From the NCBI GenBank assembly GCA_963746265.1, contig CAVVAM010000020.1:1-64000 (forward strand): a stretch of DNA of 64,000 bases, in the 5' to 3' direction. Below, piece after piece: positions 25,808 through 34,306 of this stretch; within the stretch, counting starts at the first letter, position 1, and every line of letters starts with the position of its first letter. This stretch comes from Ilumatobacter sp963746265. GTDB lineage: Bacteria > Actinomycetota > Acidimicrobiia > Acidimicrobiales > Ilumatobacteraceae. Made by a program: the position numbers and the translations under genes. The notes beneath the pieces are model-generated. The model worked only from the letters and a program-made list of their open reading frames with translations, was not told where the DNA came from and searched no databases.

Positions 25808-27340
25808 GCGACGTCTTCCGCGATCCCGCTGCCGGATGGGCGGCGCTGCTGGTGGTCGTGTTGCCGCTGCTGATCATCGGCATCGGCGAGGTCGAGGAGC
25901 GACTCCGTCAGCGTGACTCGCCGCTGGGCCCGACGGTGTCGATCCTGCGCACCTGGGTCGTCCCACTGCTGGCGCTCTGGGCCCTCGTTGCCGTGCTGTT
26001 CGATCCGGGTTCCGAGAACATCGTCATCCGGGCGGTGGCTTCGGCGCTCATCATCGCCGCCAGCTCCGCGGCCCTTGCTGCGCTCGGCGTGCTGATCGGC
26101 AGAATGCGCGATCGCCCACGAGCCGAGGGCCGGCGCTCGATCCCGCGGCTGGTGCTCGCAACACCGCGGCTGCTGGTGCTGTTGGTCGCAGGCTGGATGC
26201 TGGTCGGCGGCGTCTGGGCCGTCAACCTGTCGGCGGCGTTCACGGCCCTCGGCGTCACGTCGCTGATCGTGTCGTTCGCACTCCAGGACACGCTGGGCGG
26301 GCTTGCCTCGGGCTTCACGTTGCTCGCCGATCAGCCCTTCCAGCCGGGAGATTGGATCTCCACCGGCGACCTGCACGGACAAGTCGTCGACATCAACTGG
26401 CGGAGCTCGCGCATCCTGACCCGTGACGGGGACCTGGTGATCGTGCCCAATGGACAGCTCGCCAAGGCGACGATCACCAACTACGACGAACCGGCGCGGC
26501 TGCACCGCGTCGTCGTTTCGCTCCAGGTGGCGTACCGGAACGCCCCGACCGCGGCCAAGGACATGCTGCTCGCTGCCGCCCGGGCGACGCCGGGCGTGCT
26601 CGCCGATCCGGCTCCTGCTGCCCGCGTGGTGCAGATCGACGATCCGCTGATGGGGTACGAGGTGCACATGTGGATCGACGACTACGCGATCGCGCCGACG
26701 GTCAAGAGCGACTTCGGATCGCTGGTCTGGTACTTCTCCAACCGGCTCGATGTCCCGCTTCCCAGTCCGGCGCAGGATCTGTACATGTGGGACGTCAAGC
26801 AGGTCGAGCTGGACAGCCGGCCCGACCACGCCTCCCTGGTACAGGGGCTGCGGTCCTCGCCTCTGCTGGCAGAGCTCACCGACGACGATCTCGACCAGCT
26901 CGCCGGGACGGCGTCGCGCGAGCGGTTCGCCAAGGATGAGACGATTCTCGACGCCGACGGGGTGCACGGGTTGGCGGTGCTCGAACATGGCCACGCGCAT
27001 CTCGTGCTCCGGCGCCGCGGGGCCCGATCTGGCAGTCGTCGACCTCGGCGTCGGTGACCTGCTCGGCGTGCTCGACGCATCGGGCGGCAGCGACCACGGT
27101 CTGGCGGTCATCGCGGTCACCGACTGTGACGTCGTGGCACTCCGACCAGACATCGCCGGCAAGGTGATCTCGCAATCGCCCGCACTGGCGGCCTCGCTCG
27201 AGCAGCTGTCGAACAGTCGCCGGCGACGAACTCGTCGCGTCGCCTCGCGCCTCGCGGCGCAGGGGCACGAGTCGCTGCTGCTCGGCGATGACGCGTCGGG
27301 CGATCAGAGCGACGAGTCGGTCGAGCGGGACGGGTCGTGA
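25804..27340 (+). CDS. MscS-family channel fused to cyclic-nucleotide-binding domain (frameshift near C-terminus)
   Basis: Starts at GTG 25804 (MSDVFRDPAAGWAALLVVVL). Several helices, the pore-lining region AAFTALGVTSLIVSFALQDT with GGLASGFTLLADQPFQPGDW, and the MscS beta domain DLVIVPNGQLAKATITNY. After about residue 350 comes a CRP-like domain: LTDDDLDQLAGTASRERFAK, LEHGHAHLVLRR. The frame breaks in a GC run near 27020, and the next frame completes the domain (GPDLAVVDLGVGDLLGVLDA, FDV-like VTDCDVVALRPDIAGKVI). This is the layout of the bacterial cyclic-nucleotide-gated (bCNG) members of the MscS superfamily. As written the protein stops at 27057. Coupled by 4-base overlaps to genes on both sides. 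Confidence 0.8.
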
Positions 27341-29455
27341 GCGTGGTCCGAGGGTCGTCGCTGCGAGCCCGCTTGAGCCGCACACTCGTGGGACTCGGCC
27401 TCGTGTCGGTCGTGCTGCTGGCGGGGGTCAACTTCTTCGTGGTGCGCTCGCTCATCGACACCAGCGTGCGCGGACAGCTCGTCACATTGCGTGACCTCAG
27501 GAAAGACTCGATCGAGCTGGCGATCGAACGTGTGCTGGCCCGGGTCTCGGTGCTGGCGAGTGACCCAGGGGTCGTCGCTGCCACCGAGGATCTCGACGGC
27601 GCCTACGCGGCGGTCGACACCGACATCGACCCGGCCCAACGCGCCGAGCTCGTCGTTCGTACGACACCGTGGTGGCGCCCTACGACGAAGCAGGCGTCGA
27701 ACACCCGCCGGTCGAGGCGCCGTGCCCGACTCGGCGGCGGGTCGTTACGTCCAGTACCACTACGTCGCCGCCAACCCGTTCCCCGTCGACGAGCGCGACC
27801 AACTGATCGATGCTGGCGACGGTTCCTCGTACAGCGCTGCGCACGCGGAGTACCACCAGTTCCTGAGCTCGCTGCGCGACAGCATCGGCGCCACCGACCT
27901 GCTGATCGTCGGTGCCGCGAGCGACGACGTCATCTACTCGGTTACCAAGCGCGTCGACCTCGGCACTGACACTTCGGTCGGGCCATACCGCGACACCGGC
28001 CTCGGGACGTCACTCGCCCGGCTGCAGCAGGCGGCCATTACAGATGCCGTCATCATCGACAGTGAGTTCTATCTGCCCGATTCGTCGGCGCCGATCGTCC
28101 AGATCGCGGCCACGATCAGGTCGGACGCCCAGGTCATCGGAGCGATCGTGGTAGGGATCCCGATCGCCGCGCTCACCGACATCGTCACTGCCGATCAGCA
28201 ATGGGATCGGCTGGGTCTCGGCACTACGGGAGAGGCGTACGTGGTCGGGCCAGACCGTCGGCTGCGCACGCTGCCGCGATCGTGGTTCGAGGATCCGAGC
28301 CGGTACCTTCGCCGGTTCGCCGAGCAAGGGGGCGACCAGCGCACCGTCGGCCTGATCGAGTTCACCGGTAGTCCCGTGCTGCTGCAGTCGGTCGACAACC
28401 GGGCGGTGAAGTCCGCACTCAACGGCGAAGAGTTCATCGGTGTGGTCGACAACTATCTGGGGCGACGGACCCTCGCCGCGACGGTGCCGCTCGACCTCCC
28501 CGGCGTCGACTGGGTGGTGGTGACCGAGCAACAGACCAGCGAGACGAACGACGAGCTGGCACGGTTCCTGGTGACGATCGGTCTGTTGCTGCTGATCCTG
28601 CTCCCGATCCTCGCCATCGTCGGCCTGTTCCTGGCCCGGATGCTCGCCCGGCCGGTCGGCCCGCTGGTGGACTTCGCCGGACGCATCGCGGCCGGCGAAC
28701 TCGACACCGACGTGCCCGACCTCGGTCGCAACGAGCTCGGTGACCTCGGTGGACAGCTCCGCGCGGTTGCCTCGCAGCTCGGCGAGCATGAACAGGAGAT
28801 CGAACACGAGGAACAAGGCATCGCCTCGATGCTCGGGAGCGTGCTCCCCCCGACGTTGGTCGCTCGGATCCGCAGCGGTGAGCCCGATCTCATCGACCAG
28901 ATCGACACCGGCACGGTCGTCTCGCTGACCATCCGCGGCCTGCCCGTGCCGGTCGGCGCCGAGCAGGATGCCGTGCTGGACCTGACCACCCGACTGGCGA
29001 CCGAGCTGCGCGCGCTCGCGGTGGAGCACGAGGTCGATCTCATCCGAGTCGGATCCGATCGCCAGGTCTTCGTGTCCGGCCTGGGGGAGTCGGGTCCGCG
29101 AGCCGATGCGGCGCTGGCGTTCGCAGCCGCAGCGATCCAACTGGTCGACGCGCTGGGATCGGAGCTCGACGTCGAGTTGAGCGGGCACATCGGCATGGCC
29201 GCCGGGCAGGTCGCGACGGGCGTGCTCGGGAGCAAGCAGGCATCATTCGGCATCTGGGGCGAATGCGTCGGCACGGCGTCCGCGCTCAGCACCAACGCTG
29301 CCGCCGAGATCCTGGTCGACCGTTCGGTGCTCGACGAGCTCATCGCCGCCGTCGATGGATGGGGCGCCCCGTGGGAGGTGTCGCCGTTCGACGCGTCGTC
29401 GAACGATGCGATCAGCTTCGACATCGAAGCGTTCGAGGTGCGGCCCGTCGATTGA
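27337..29455 (+). CDS. Receptor with HAMP and degenerate class III cyclase domain (two frame breaks)
   Basis: Starts at GTG 27337, overlapping the MscS stop. First helix GLGLVSVVLLAGVNFFVVRS, extracellular sensor (Cache-like by layout) of about 300 residues, second helix LLLLILLPILAIVGLFLARM, HAMP RPVGPLVDFAGRIAAGELDT, a short coiled segment, and a cyclase homology domain ending FGIWGECVGTASALSTNAAA. One-base losses near 27653 and 27715 break the frame; from 27716 it is open to 29455. By eye the metal-binding Asp of the first strand is absent (VVSLTIRGLP), and the Asn and Arg of the transition-state pair are Gly and Leu, so catalysis is doubtful. It may bind nucleotides or a partner instead. 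Confidence 0.75.
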
Positions 29456-29509
29456 CAGTGGGTCGTGAGCCTGATCGAACGCGACCCGACCCATGAATTC
29501 GTCGCCAAA

Positions 29510-29630
29510 CCGCCAGGTGGCGCGACAGGTTGGTGCCCTTGGGGAAGCAGTGGCGCAGCAGCCCGTTGGTGTTCTCGTTGGTGCCGCGCTGCCAGGGGCT
29601 GTGCGGGTCAGCGAAGAAGACCTGGGCTCG
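29510..29630 (-). pseudogene. IS30-family transposase fragment
   Basis: About 35 codons on the minus strand read FFADPHSPWQRGTNENTNGL and LRHCFPKGTNLSRHL, the highly conserved C-terminal block of IS30 transposases (DPHSPWQRGTNENxNGLLRQYFPKGT), including the catalytic Glu. Nothing else of the element is recognisable. It marks an old insertion at the right edge of the accessory half. Confidence 0.8.
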
Positions 29631-29638
29631 TGCTCAAC

Positions 29639-29669
29639 CAGACCGCCCGGATCCTCTACACCCGGCACG
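29639..29669 (+). repeat. Dispersed repeat, copy 2
   Basis: Matches 13080-13110 at 30 of 31 positions (one A/T change). It directly follows the IS30 fragment, so it may be an IS flank or end sequence. Confidence 0.6.
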
Positions 29670-29698
29670 ACGACGAAGCGCTCGCCGTCCGACCAACC

Positions 29699-29722
29699 GT
29701 TACTCCCTCGGTGACTCCCGCG
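29699..29722 (+). repeat. Second copy of the integrase-adjacent 24-bp motif
   Basis: GTTACTCCCTCG followed by GTGACTCCCGCG, i.e. 22 of 24 bases identical to the tandem unit at 124-147 beside the integrase. It lies where the accessory half ends. Possible attachment-site footprint; unproven. Confidence 0.45.
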
Positions 29723-29872
29723 ACACGGTTCGAAACGACGACGCGATCGTCCTGAACAGGGCCGACGCGTCACTCATCGAGAAGCGTGCGCAATCCCCCC
29801 CGTTCCGCCAGTGGCACGGCCCCCGATCGCGGCCGGGCGGGCATCGGCGCACTCGGAGGTCATACTGGATTC

Positions 29873-30139
29873 ATGAACGACCAGAGCCCGAACGATCCGG
29901 AGCACCGCGGGCCGCAGTTCGTCCAGCCGGTCGGCGACGCCGAGCCCGGATCGGCGACGCCCGAGCAACTCGAGGCGTACGACCTCGACGACGACGGGAA
30001 GATCTCGATCGTCGAGAACGAGCGAGCCCGACTCGGCATCGTCGATGCCGGGCTCGAGGCGCTCGCCGAGAAGGAAGGGATCGCCGGCGCGATCGCCGGC
30101 GCTGCGCACAAGATCGTCGATCGCCTCGACAACGACTGA
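29873..30139 (+). CDS. Small acidic EF-hand-like protein
   Basis: 88 residues from ATG 29873. The stretch DLDDDGKISIVE fits the 12-residue EF-hand loop exactly: Asp at 1, 3 and 5, Gly at 6, Ile at 8, Glu at 12. A calcium- or metal-binding role is plausible; only one loop is present. The C-terminal half (GLEALAEKEGIAGAIAGAAH) is helical and Ala-rich. The upstream frame is open but senseless; CATACT six bases before the ATG suggests a leaderless transcript. Similar short proteins of unknown function are known from actinobacteria. Confidence 0.68.
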   Translation: MNDQSPNDPEHRGPQFVQPVGDAEPGSATPEQLEAYDLDDDGKISIVENERARLGIVDAGLEALAEKEGIAGAIAGAAHKIVDRLDND

Positions 30140-30160
30140 CGCAGACATCACCTCCGGGCG

Positions 30161-31039
30161 TCAGGTCGAGATGTCGACGCCGAAGTATTCGTCGAAGGCC
30201 TCGATGTAGTCCGCGAGTGTCTCGATGCGACCCATGTCGACCCACTCTTCGTCGGTCATCGCTGCCCGACCGTCGACGATCGCCTGACCGCCCCAGCTGA
30301 CCGGATAGCGCAGCTTCGGATCGTCGGTCTCGATCGCGTGCAGCACGATCCTGGCCACCTCGACGGCGTCGCTCGCATGGAGGTACCCGGCGGCGTACAT
30401 CTGCATCATTCGCTCGTACTGGCCCTCGTAGGCCCCGGTCTCGTTCGGGAGGTCGATGTTCTTGCCGAAGATCGACGACTTGGTGACGCCCGGTTCGACG
30501 ATCGCGACTCGTACGCCGAATGGAGCGACCTCCATCGCCAGTTGCTCACTGACCCCCTCGAGCGCCCACTTCGCGGCGACGTACGGCGCCTGCGCGATCG
30601 CTGCGAGCCGGCCGGCGACCGAGGTGATGTTGACGATCGTGCCACTACCCCGATCACGCATGCCGGGGAGCACCGCCTGGAGGCAGCGCATCGCTCCGCA
30701 CAGGTCGACGTTCATGACGTCGAGCATTCGCTCTGCGGACGACTCCTCGACCACACCGTTGCCACCGATCCCGGCGTTGTTGACCAGATGATCGACCCGA
30801 CCGGCACGCTCGAAGATCTCGGCGAACCCGGTGCGTACCGACTCGTCGGATGCGATGTCGAGCTCGATCAGCTCGACCCGGACCTCCCGTTGCTCTGCAA
30901 CGTCGAGCAGCTTGCCGGCACGTCCCGCCGAGCGCACGGTGCCGTAGACGTTGTGTCCAGATTCGGCGAGGTGCACCGCGGTTGCGCGCCCGATGCCCGA
31001 GTTGGCACCGGTCACGACGGTCACTGGGGAGTGGATCAT
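30161..31039 (-). CDS. Short-chain dehydrogenase/reductase
   Basis: 292 residues of a classical SDR: cofactor motif VVTGANSGIGRATAVHLAES, NNAG in VDHLVNNAGIGGNG, catalytic Ser in IVNITSVAGRLAA, and YVAAK with Tyr and Lys in PYVAAKWALEGVSEQLAMEV. It would oxidise or reduce a hydroxyl or keto group with NAD(P); Arg in TVRSAGRAG after the second strand suggests NADP preference. Substrate unknown. ATG 31039 is supported by a leaderless promoter. It converges on the EF-hand-like gene with 21 bases between stops. Confidence 0.9.
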   Translation of the reverse strand: MIHSPVTVVTGANSGIGRATAVHLAESGHNVYGTVRSAGRAGKLLDVAEQREVRVELIELDIASDESVRTGFAEIFERAGRVDHLVNNAGIGGNGVVEESSAERMLDVMNVDLCGAMRCLQAVLPGMRDRGSGTIVNITSVAGRLAAIAQAPYVAAKWALEGVSEQLAMEVAPFGVRVAIVEPGVTKSSIFGKNIDLPNETGAYEGQYERMMQMYAAGYLHASDAVEVARIVLHAIETDDPKLRYPVSWGGQAIVDGRAAMTDEEWVDMGRIETLADYIEAFDEYFGVDIST

Positions 31040-31045
31040 GCCGGA

Positions 31046-31051
31046 ATGGTA
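31046..31051 (-). promoter_or_regulatory. -10 box (TACCAT) for SDR gene
   Basis: On the minus strand TACCAT, six bases (TCCGGC), ATG 31039. Leaderless layout; no ribosome binding site precedes the start. Confidence 0.45.
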
Positions 31052-31289
31052 CGACAGCCGATCATTGCCGTCGTCATGCTGGTCGTCACACCCGTCGTCA
31101 TGCCGGTCGTCATGCCGGCCACCGTCCGGCCAGCGTGCCGTCGGGCTCGCGACCGAGCCCCGGATCGGTCGGATCGAGCGCCGCAGCCCGACCGAGAACG
31201 TGTGTCTCCGACCCGGTGGAGGTCGTTCTCGCTGCCCGACTCGATCGGCCCGGCACCTCCCCATGGCCTCCGCGAGCAGCTCGACGGGT

Positions 31290-32255
31290 TCAGCGCGAAG
31301 CGACGTCGGACCGAACGGACGCGACCCAGTCGTCGGCCATCCGCCAGCGCTCGTCTGCGTGCTCACGTGCATCGTGCACGCGACCGTCGGCCCGTGGCCA
31401 CGAGCCGAAGAACTTCACCGCTCCCTGCTTGGCGTGTAGTGCCCGCATCGCGTCAGCCATCAAGTCGTCGGCGACGTGACCCTCCGCGAACACGATGAAG
31501 CAGTAGTCGCCGAGGCCGCCCGACTTGGTCGGACGCGAGATCAGGTTCGACAGGTTCAGCCGTCGTGCTGCGAACTCTTGGAGGATCGAGATCAGGCTGC
31601 CGGGCTGGTCGGCTCGCTGGTACACGACGAGCGCCGTCCGATCGTGGCCGGTGGGTGCCGGCACTCCTCGTCGTGCGACCACGACGAACCGGGTCTGATT
31701 GCCCTCGTGGTCCTCGATGTTGTCGGCCAACACCTCGAGGCCGTACCGCTCGGCAGCAACCTGCGGCGCGATCGCGGCCAGCCCCGGCGTCGGATCCTCG
31801 CCCACGGCCTGCGCCGCGCCTGCGGTCGACGCCGCCACCCGGATCTCGGCGTCGGGCAGGCGCTCCCGCAGGAAGCGATGGCACTGCGCCGTTGCGACCG
31901 GGATCGACAACACCTCGGTGACGTCTCCGAGATCGGTCCCCGGACGGGCCGCGAGACACATGTGGATGTCGAGCACCACTTCGCGAACGATGACGAGGTC
32001 GTGGTCGAACGCGAGCGCGTCCAGCGTGAAATTGACCATGCCCTCCGTGGAGTTCTCGATCGGGACGAACCCGAGCTCGATGTCGCCGGAGGTGACGGCG
32101 TCGAGCACATCCGGAACGGTGCGGAACGCGATCACCTCGCCGCTCACCAGATCTGGCTGGGTCCGCAGCGCCTGCTCGGTGAACGTGCCGAACGGCCCGA
32201 AGAACCCGACGCACGGTCCTGCGTCATGGGCCCCGCCCTGGTGATGACTGCTCAT
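31290..32255 (-). CDS. pheA: Prephenate dehydratase
   Basis: 321 residues. Converts prephenate to phenylpyruvate in phenylalanine synthesis. The catalytic domain shows GFFGPFGTFTEQALR, FVPIENSTEGMVNFTLDALA and GNQTRFVVVARR (the Thr-Arg-Phe motif). The C-terminal ACT domain for phenylalanine control follows (GSLISILQEFAARRLNLSNL, then ISRP in place of the usual ESRP, and GDYCFIVFAEGH). ATG 32255 (MSSHHQGGAHDAGP) is chosen over upstream starts because TAACCT sits seven bases before it. No aromatic-pathway neighbours are present; divergent from larB. Confidence 0.93.
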   Translation of the reverse strand: MSSHHQGGAHDAGPCVGFFGPFGTFTEQALRTQPDLVSGEVIAFRTVPDVLDAVTSGDIELGFVPIENSTEGMVNFTLDALAFDHDLVIVREVVLDIHMCLAARPGTDLGDVTEVLSIPVATAQCHRFLRERLPDAEIRVAASTAGAAQAVGEDPTPGLAAIAPQVAAERYGLEVLADNIEDHEGNQTRFVVVARRGVPAPTGHDRTALVVYQRADQPGSLISILQEFAARRLNLSNLISRPTKSGGLGDYCFIVFAEGHVADDLMADAMRALHAKQGAVKFFGSWPRADGRVHDAREHADERWRMADDWVASVRSDVASR

Positions 32256-32262
32256 GCCCGGG

Positions 32263-32268
32263 AGGTTA
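32263..32268 (-). promoter_or_regulatory. -10 box (TAACCT) for pheA
   Basis: On the minus strand TAACCT, seven bases, then ATG 32255. Leaderless layout. Confidence 0.45.
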
Positions 32269-32326
32269 CGCGCCGTCTCTCGGTCCACGTGTGCCGGTTC
32301 GTCGATGCTTCTGGCACGATGGCGGC

Positions 32327-33067
32327 GTGGACGAAGCGACGCTGCGTGAGCTGGTCGAGGGCATTCGGTCCGGCGGCGTGGCACCGGACGATGCGGTGCG
32401 GATTCTGTCCCGCTTGCCGTTCGCAGATCTCGGCGACGCCCTGGTCGACCACCATCGCGCCCTTCGACAGGGGGTGCCCGAAGCGATTTACGGGCCCGGT
32501 AAGAGCGCCGAGCAGTGTGTCCGGATCGTCGGCGAACTGCTCGAGCACGGCCGGGGTCCGGTGCTCCTCACCCGGGCGAGCGACGACCAGGTGAAGGCCG
32601 TCACGGCCGCCCACGGGCTCGTGGAGCAGCGCGGCAGCACGCTGCTGTGGCGTCGACCCGATGCCACCGACCGGCATCGGGTGCTCGTCGTCACCGCCGG
32701 TACGGCCGACACGCCCGTCGCCGACGAGGCAGCGATCACGCTGGCGGCGTACGGCATCGAACCGATGCGCCGTCACGACGTCGGCGTCGCCGGGCTGCAT
32801 CGCCTCCTGGCGCACCTCGACGAGATCACCTCGGCCGACGCCATCATCGCTGTGGCAGGCATGGAGGGGGCGCTCGTCAGCGTGATCGCCGGACTCACGT
32901 CGTGCCCCGTGGTGGCGGTGCCGACGTCGGTCGGCTACGGCGCTGGACTCGATGGTGTCACCGCCCTCCTCGCCATGCACGCATCGTGCGCCAGCGGCGT
33001 GAGCGTGGTCGGCATCGACAACGGGTTCGGGGCAGCAGCCGCGGTCGTTCGAATGTTGCCGTCATGA
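32327..33067 (+). CDS. larB: Nickel pincer cofactor biosynthesis protein LarB
   Basis: 246 residues related to the carboxylase PurE. LarB carboxylates and hydrolyses nicotinic acid adenine dinucleotide as the first step of the nickel-pincer nucleotide pathway. Family blocks: FADLGDALVDHHRALRQGVP, EAIYGPGKSAEQCVRIV, VTAGTADTPVADEAAITLAA and MEGALVSVIAGLTSCPVVAV, and VPTSVGYGAGLDGVTALLAM. GTG 32327 (MDEATLRELVEG) fits the family start; CACGAT six bases before it is a weak -10. Its stop overlaps larC by four bases (ATGA). Confidence 0.92.
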   Translation: MDEATLRELVEGIRSGGVAPDDAVRILSRLPFADLGDALVDHHRALRQGVPEAIYGPGKSAEQCVRIVGELLEHGRGPVLLTRASDDQVKAVTAAHGLVEQRGSTLLWRRPDATDRHRVLVVTAGTADTPVADEAAITLAAYGIEPMRRHDVGVAGLHRLLAHLDEITSADAIIAVAGMEGALVSVIAGLTSCPVVAVPTSVGYGAGLDGVTALLAMHASCASGVSVVGIDNGFGAAAAVVRMLPS

Positions 33068-34299
33068 CGCGGACCGTCTGGTTCAACTGCAGCGCCGGGG
33101 TGGCCGGCGACATGCTGCTTGCGTCGTTGATCGACGCCGGCGCCGACCGGATGGCCGTGATGGACTCCTGGGGCGCCCTCGGCGTCGACGGATTCGCCGC
33201 GACCTGGGAGCGCGTCCAGCGCTGCGGGATCTCGTCGCTGTGGACCAACCTCGCGACCGGCGATCACGGTCACACCGAACGTGCCGCGGACGAACACGAC
33301 CACGCCGGGCACGACCACGCGACGCACGATTCGCATCCGCACCGACCGGCTCGAGACGTGCTGGCCCTCCTCGACGGCGCCGGTCTGCCCGACCGGGTGA
33401 GACTGGACGCGATCGCGGTGTATCGCCGCCTGGCCGACGTCGAGGGTGCGATCCACGGCACTGACCCCGACGATGTCGAGCTGCACGAGGTCGGGGCCCT
33501 CGACTCGATCCTCGACGTCGTCGGTGTCTGTGCCGCGCTGCACGACCTCGGTGTCCGACGAGTTGTCCACTCACCGGTGGCCGTCGGGCACGGGACCGTC
33601 CGAACGGCACACGGCGAACTCCCCAATCCCGTGCCGGCCGTGACCCGGCTCCTCGCCGACGCCGGTGTCGTCACCGTCGGGCTCGACACCACGATGGAGC
33701 TGTCGACGCCGACCGGTGTCGCCGTCTTGACGGTCCTCGGCGATGGCTGCGGACCGATGCCCGCCATGGCCGTTCGAGCGACGGGGTTCGGCGCCGGCAC
33801 GGCCGATCCACCCGGGAGACCGAACGTCGTCCAGGCGATCGTGGGTGACGCGACCGGATCCCAGGACACCGTCGGCCGTCCGTGCCGGTTGCTCGAGGCC
33901 AACGTCGACGACGTCACGGGCGAGGTACTGGCGCACACGATCGCGGTGCTGCTGAGCGCCGGAGCCCACGATGCGTGGGCGACGCCGATCGTGATGAAGA
34001 AGGGCCGGCCCGCTCACACCGTGAGCGCGCTCACCGACGACGCGACGTTCGAACAGGTCCGTGAGCTGTTGATCGACGAGACCGGCACGCTCGGCGTCCG
34101 AGCATCGCTGGTGCACCGCTGGCCACAACTTCGCACCGAGCGAGCGATTCGAGTCGGCGGACACGAGGTCCGGGTCAAGGTCAGCGGATCCCGGGTCAAG
34201 GCCGAGCACGACGACGCGCGTCGCGCCGCTCTCGCCCTCGGTCTCCCATTGCGCGAAGTGATCGCCCGAGCAGAACAGCTCGGCGCGGAACTCGACTGA
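33064..34299 (+). CDS. larC: Nickel insertion protein LarC
   Basis: 411 residues. LarC inserts nickel into the pincer nucleotide in a CTP-dependent step. Opening WFNCSAGVAGDMLLASLIDA is the family signature; a His-rich loop (DEHDHAGHDHATHDSHPHRP) around residues 78-98 is a likely nickel-handling segment. DPDDVELHEVGALDSILDVV, PTGVAVLTVLGDGCGPMP and LLEANVDDVTGEVLAHTIAV follow. Here LarC is one continuous frame, whereas some lactobacilli need a programmed frameshift between LarC1 and LarC2. larE is not in the window, and no racemase (LarA) is either. Confidence 0.93.
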   Translation: MTRTVWFNCSAGVAGDMLLASLIDAGADRMAVMDSWGALGVDGFAATWERVQRCGISSLWTNLATGDHGHTERAADEHDHAGHDHATHDSHPHRPARDVLALLDGAGLPDRVRLDAIAVYRRLADVEGAIHGTDPDDVELHEVGALDSILDVVGVCAALHDLGVRRVVHSPVAVGHGTVRTAHGELPNPVPAVTRLLADAGVVTVGLDTTMELSTPTGVAVLTVLGDGCGPMPAMAVRATGFGAGTADPPGRPNVVQAIVGDATGSQDTVGRPCRLLEANVDDVTGEVLAHTIAVLLSAGAHDAWATPIVMKKGRPAHTVSALTDDATFEQVRELLIDETGTLGVRASLVHRWPQLRTERAIRVGGHEVRVKVSGSRVKAEHDDARRAALALGLPLREVIARAEQLGAELD

Positions 34300-34306
34300 G
34301 CGACGG

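Noticed and set aside
25477..27162. Minus-strand frame of 561 codons over the MscS-CNB gene
   Set aside because: Low-complexity Arg/Gln/His-rich shadow; the plus strand shows MscS and CNB motifs.
29710..29740. tRNA T-arm-like GGTTCGAAACG
   Set aside because: No matching acceptor, D or anticodon arms can be folded around it.
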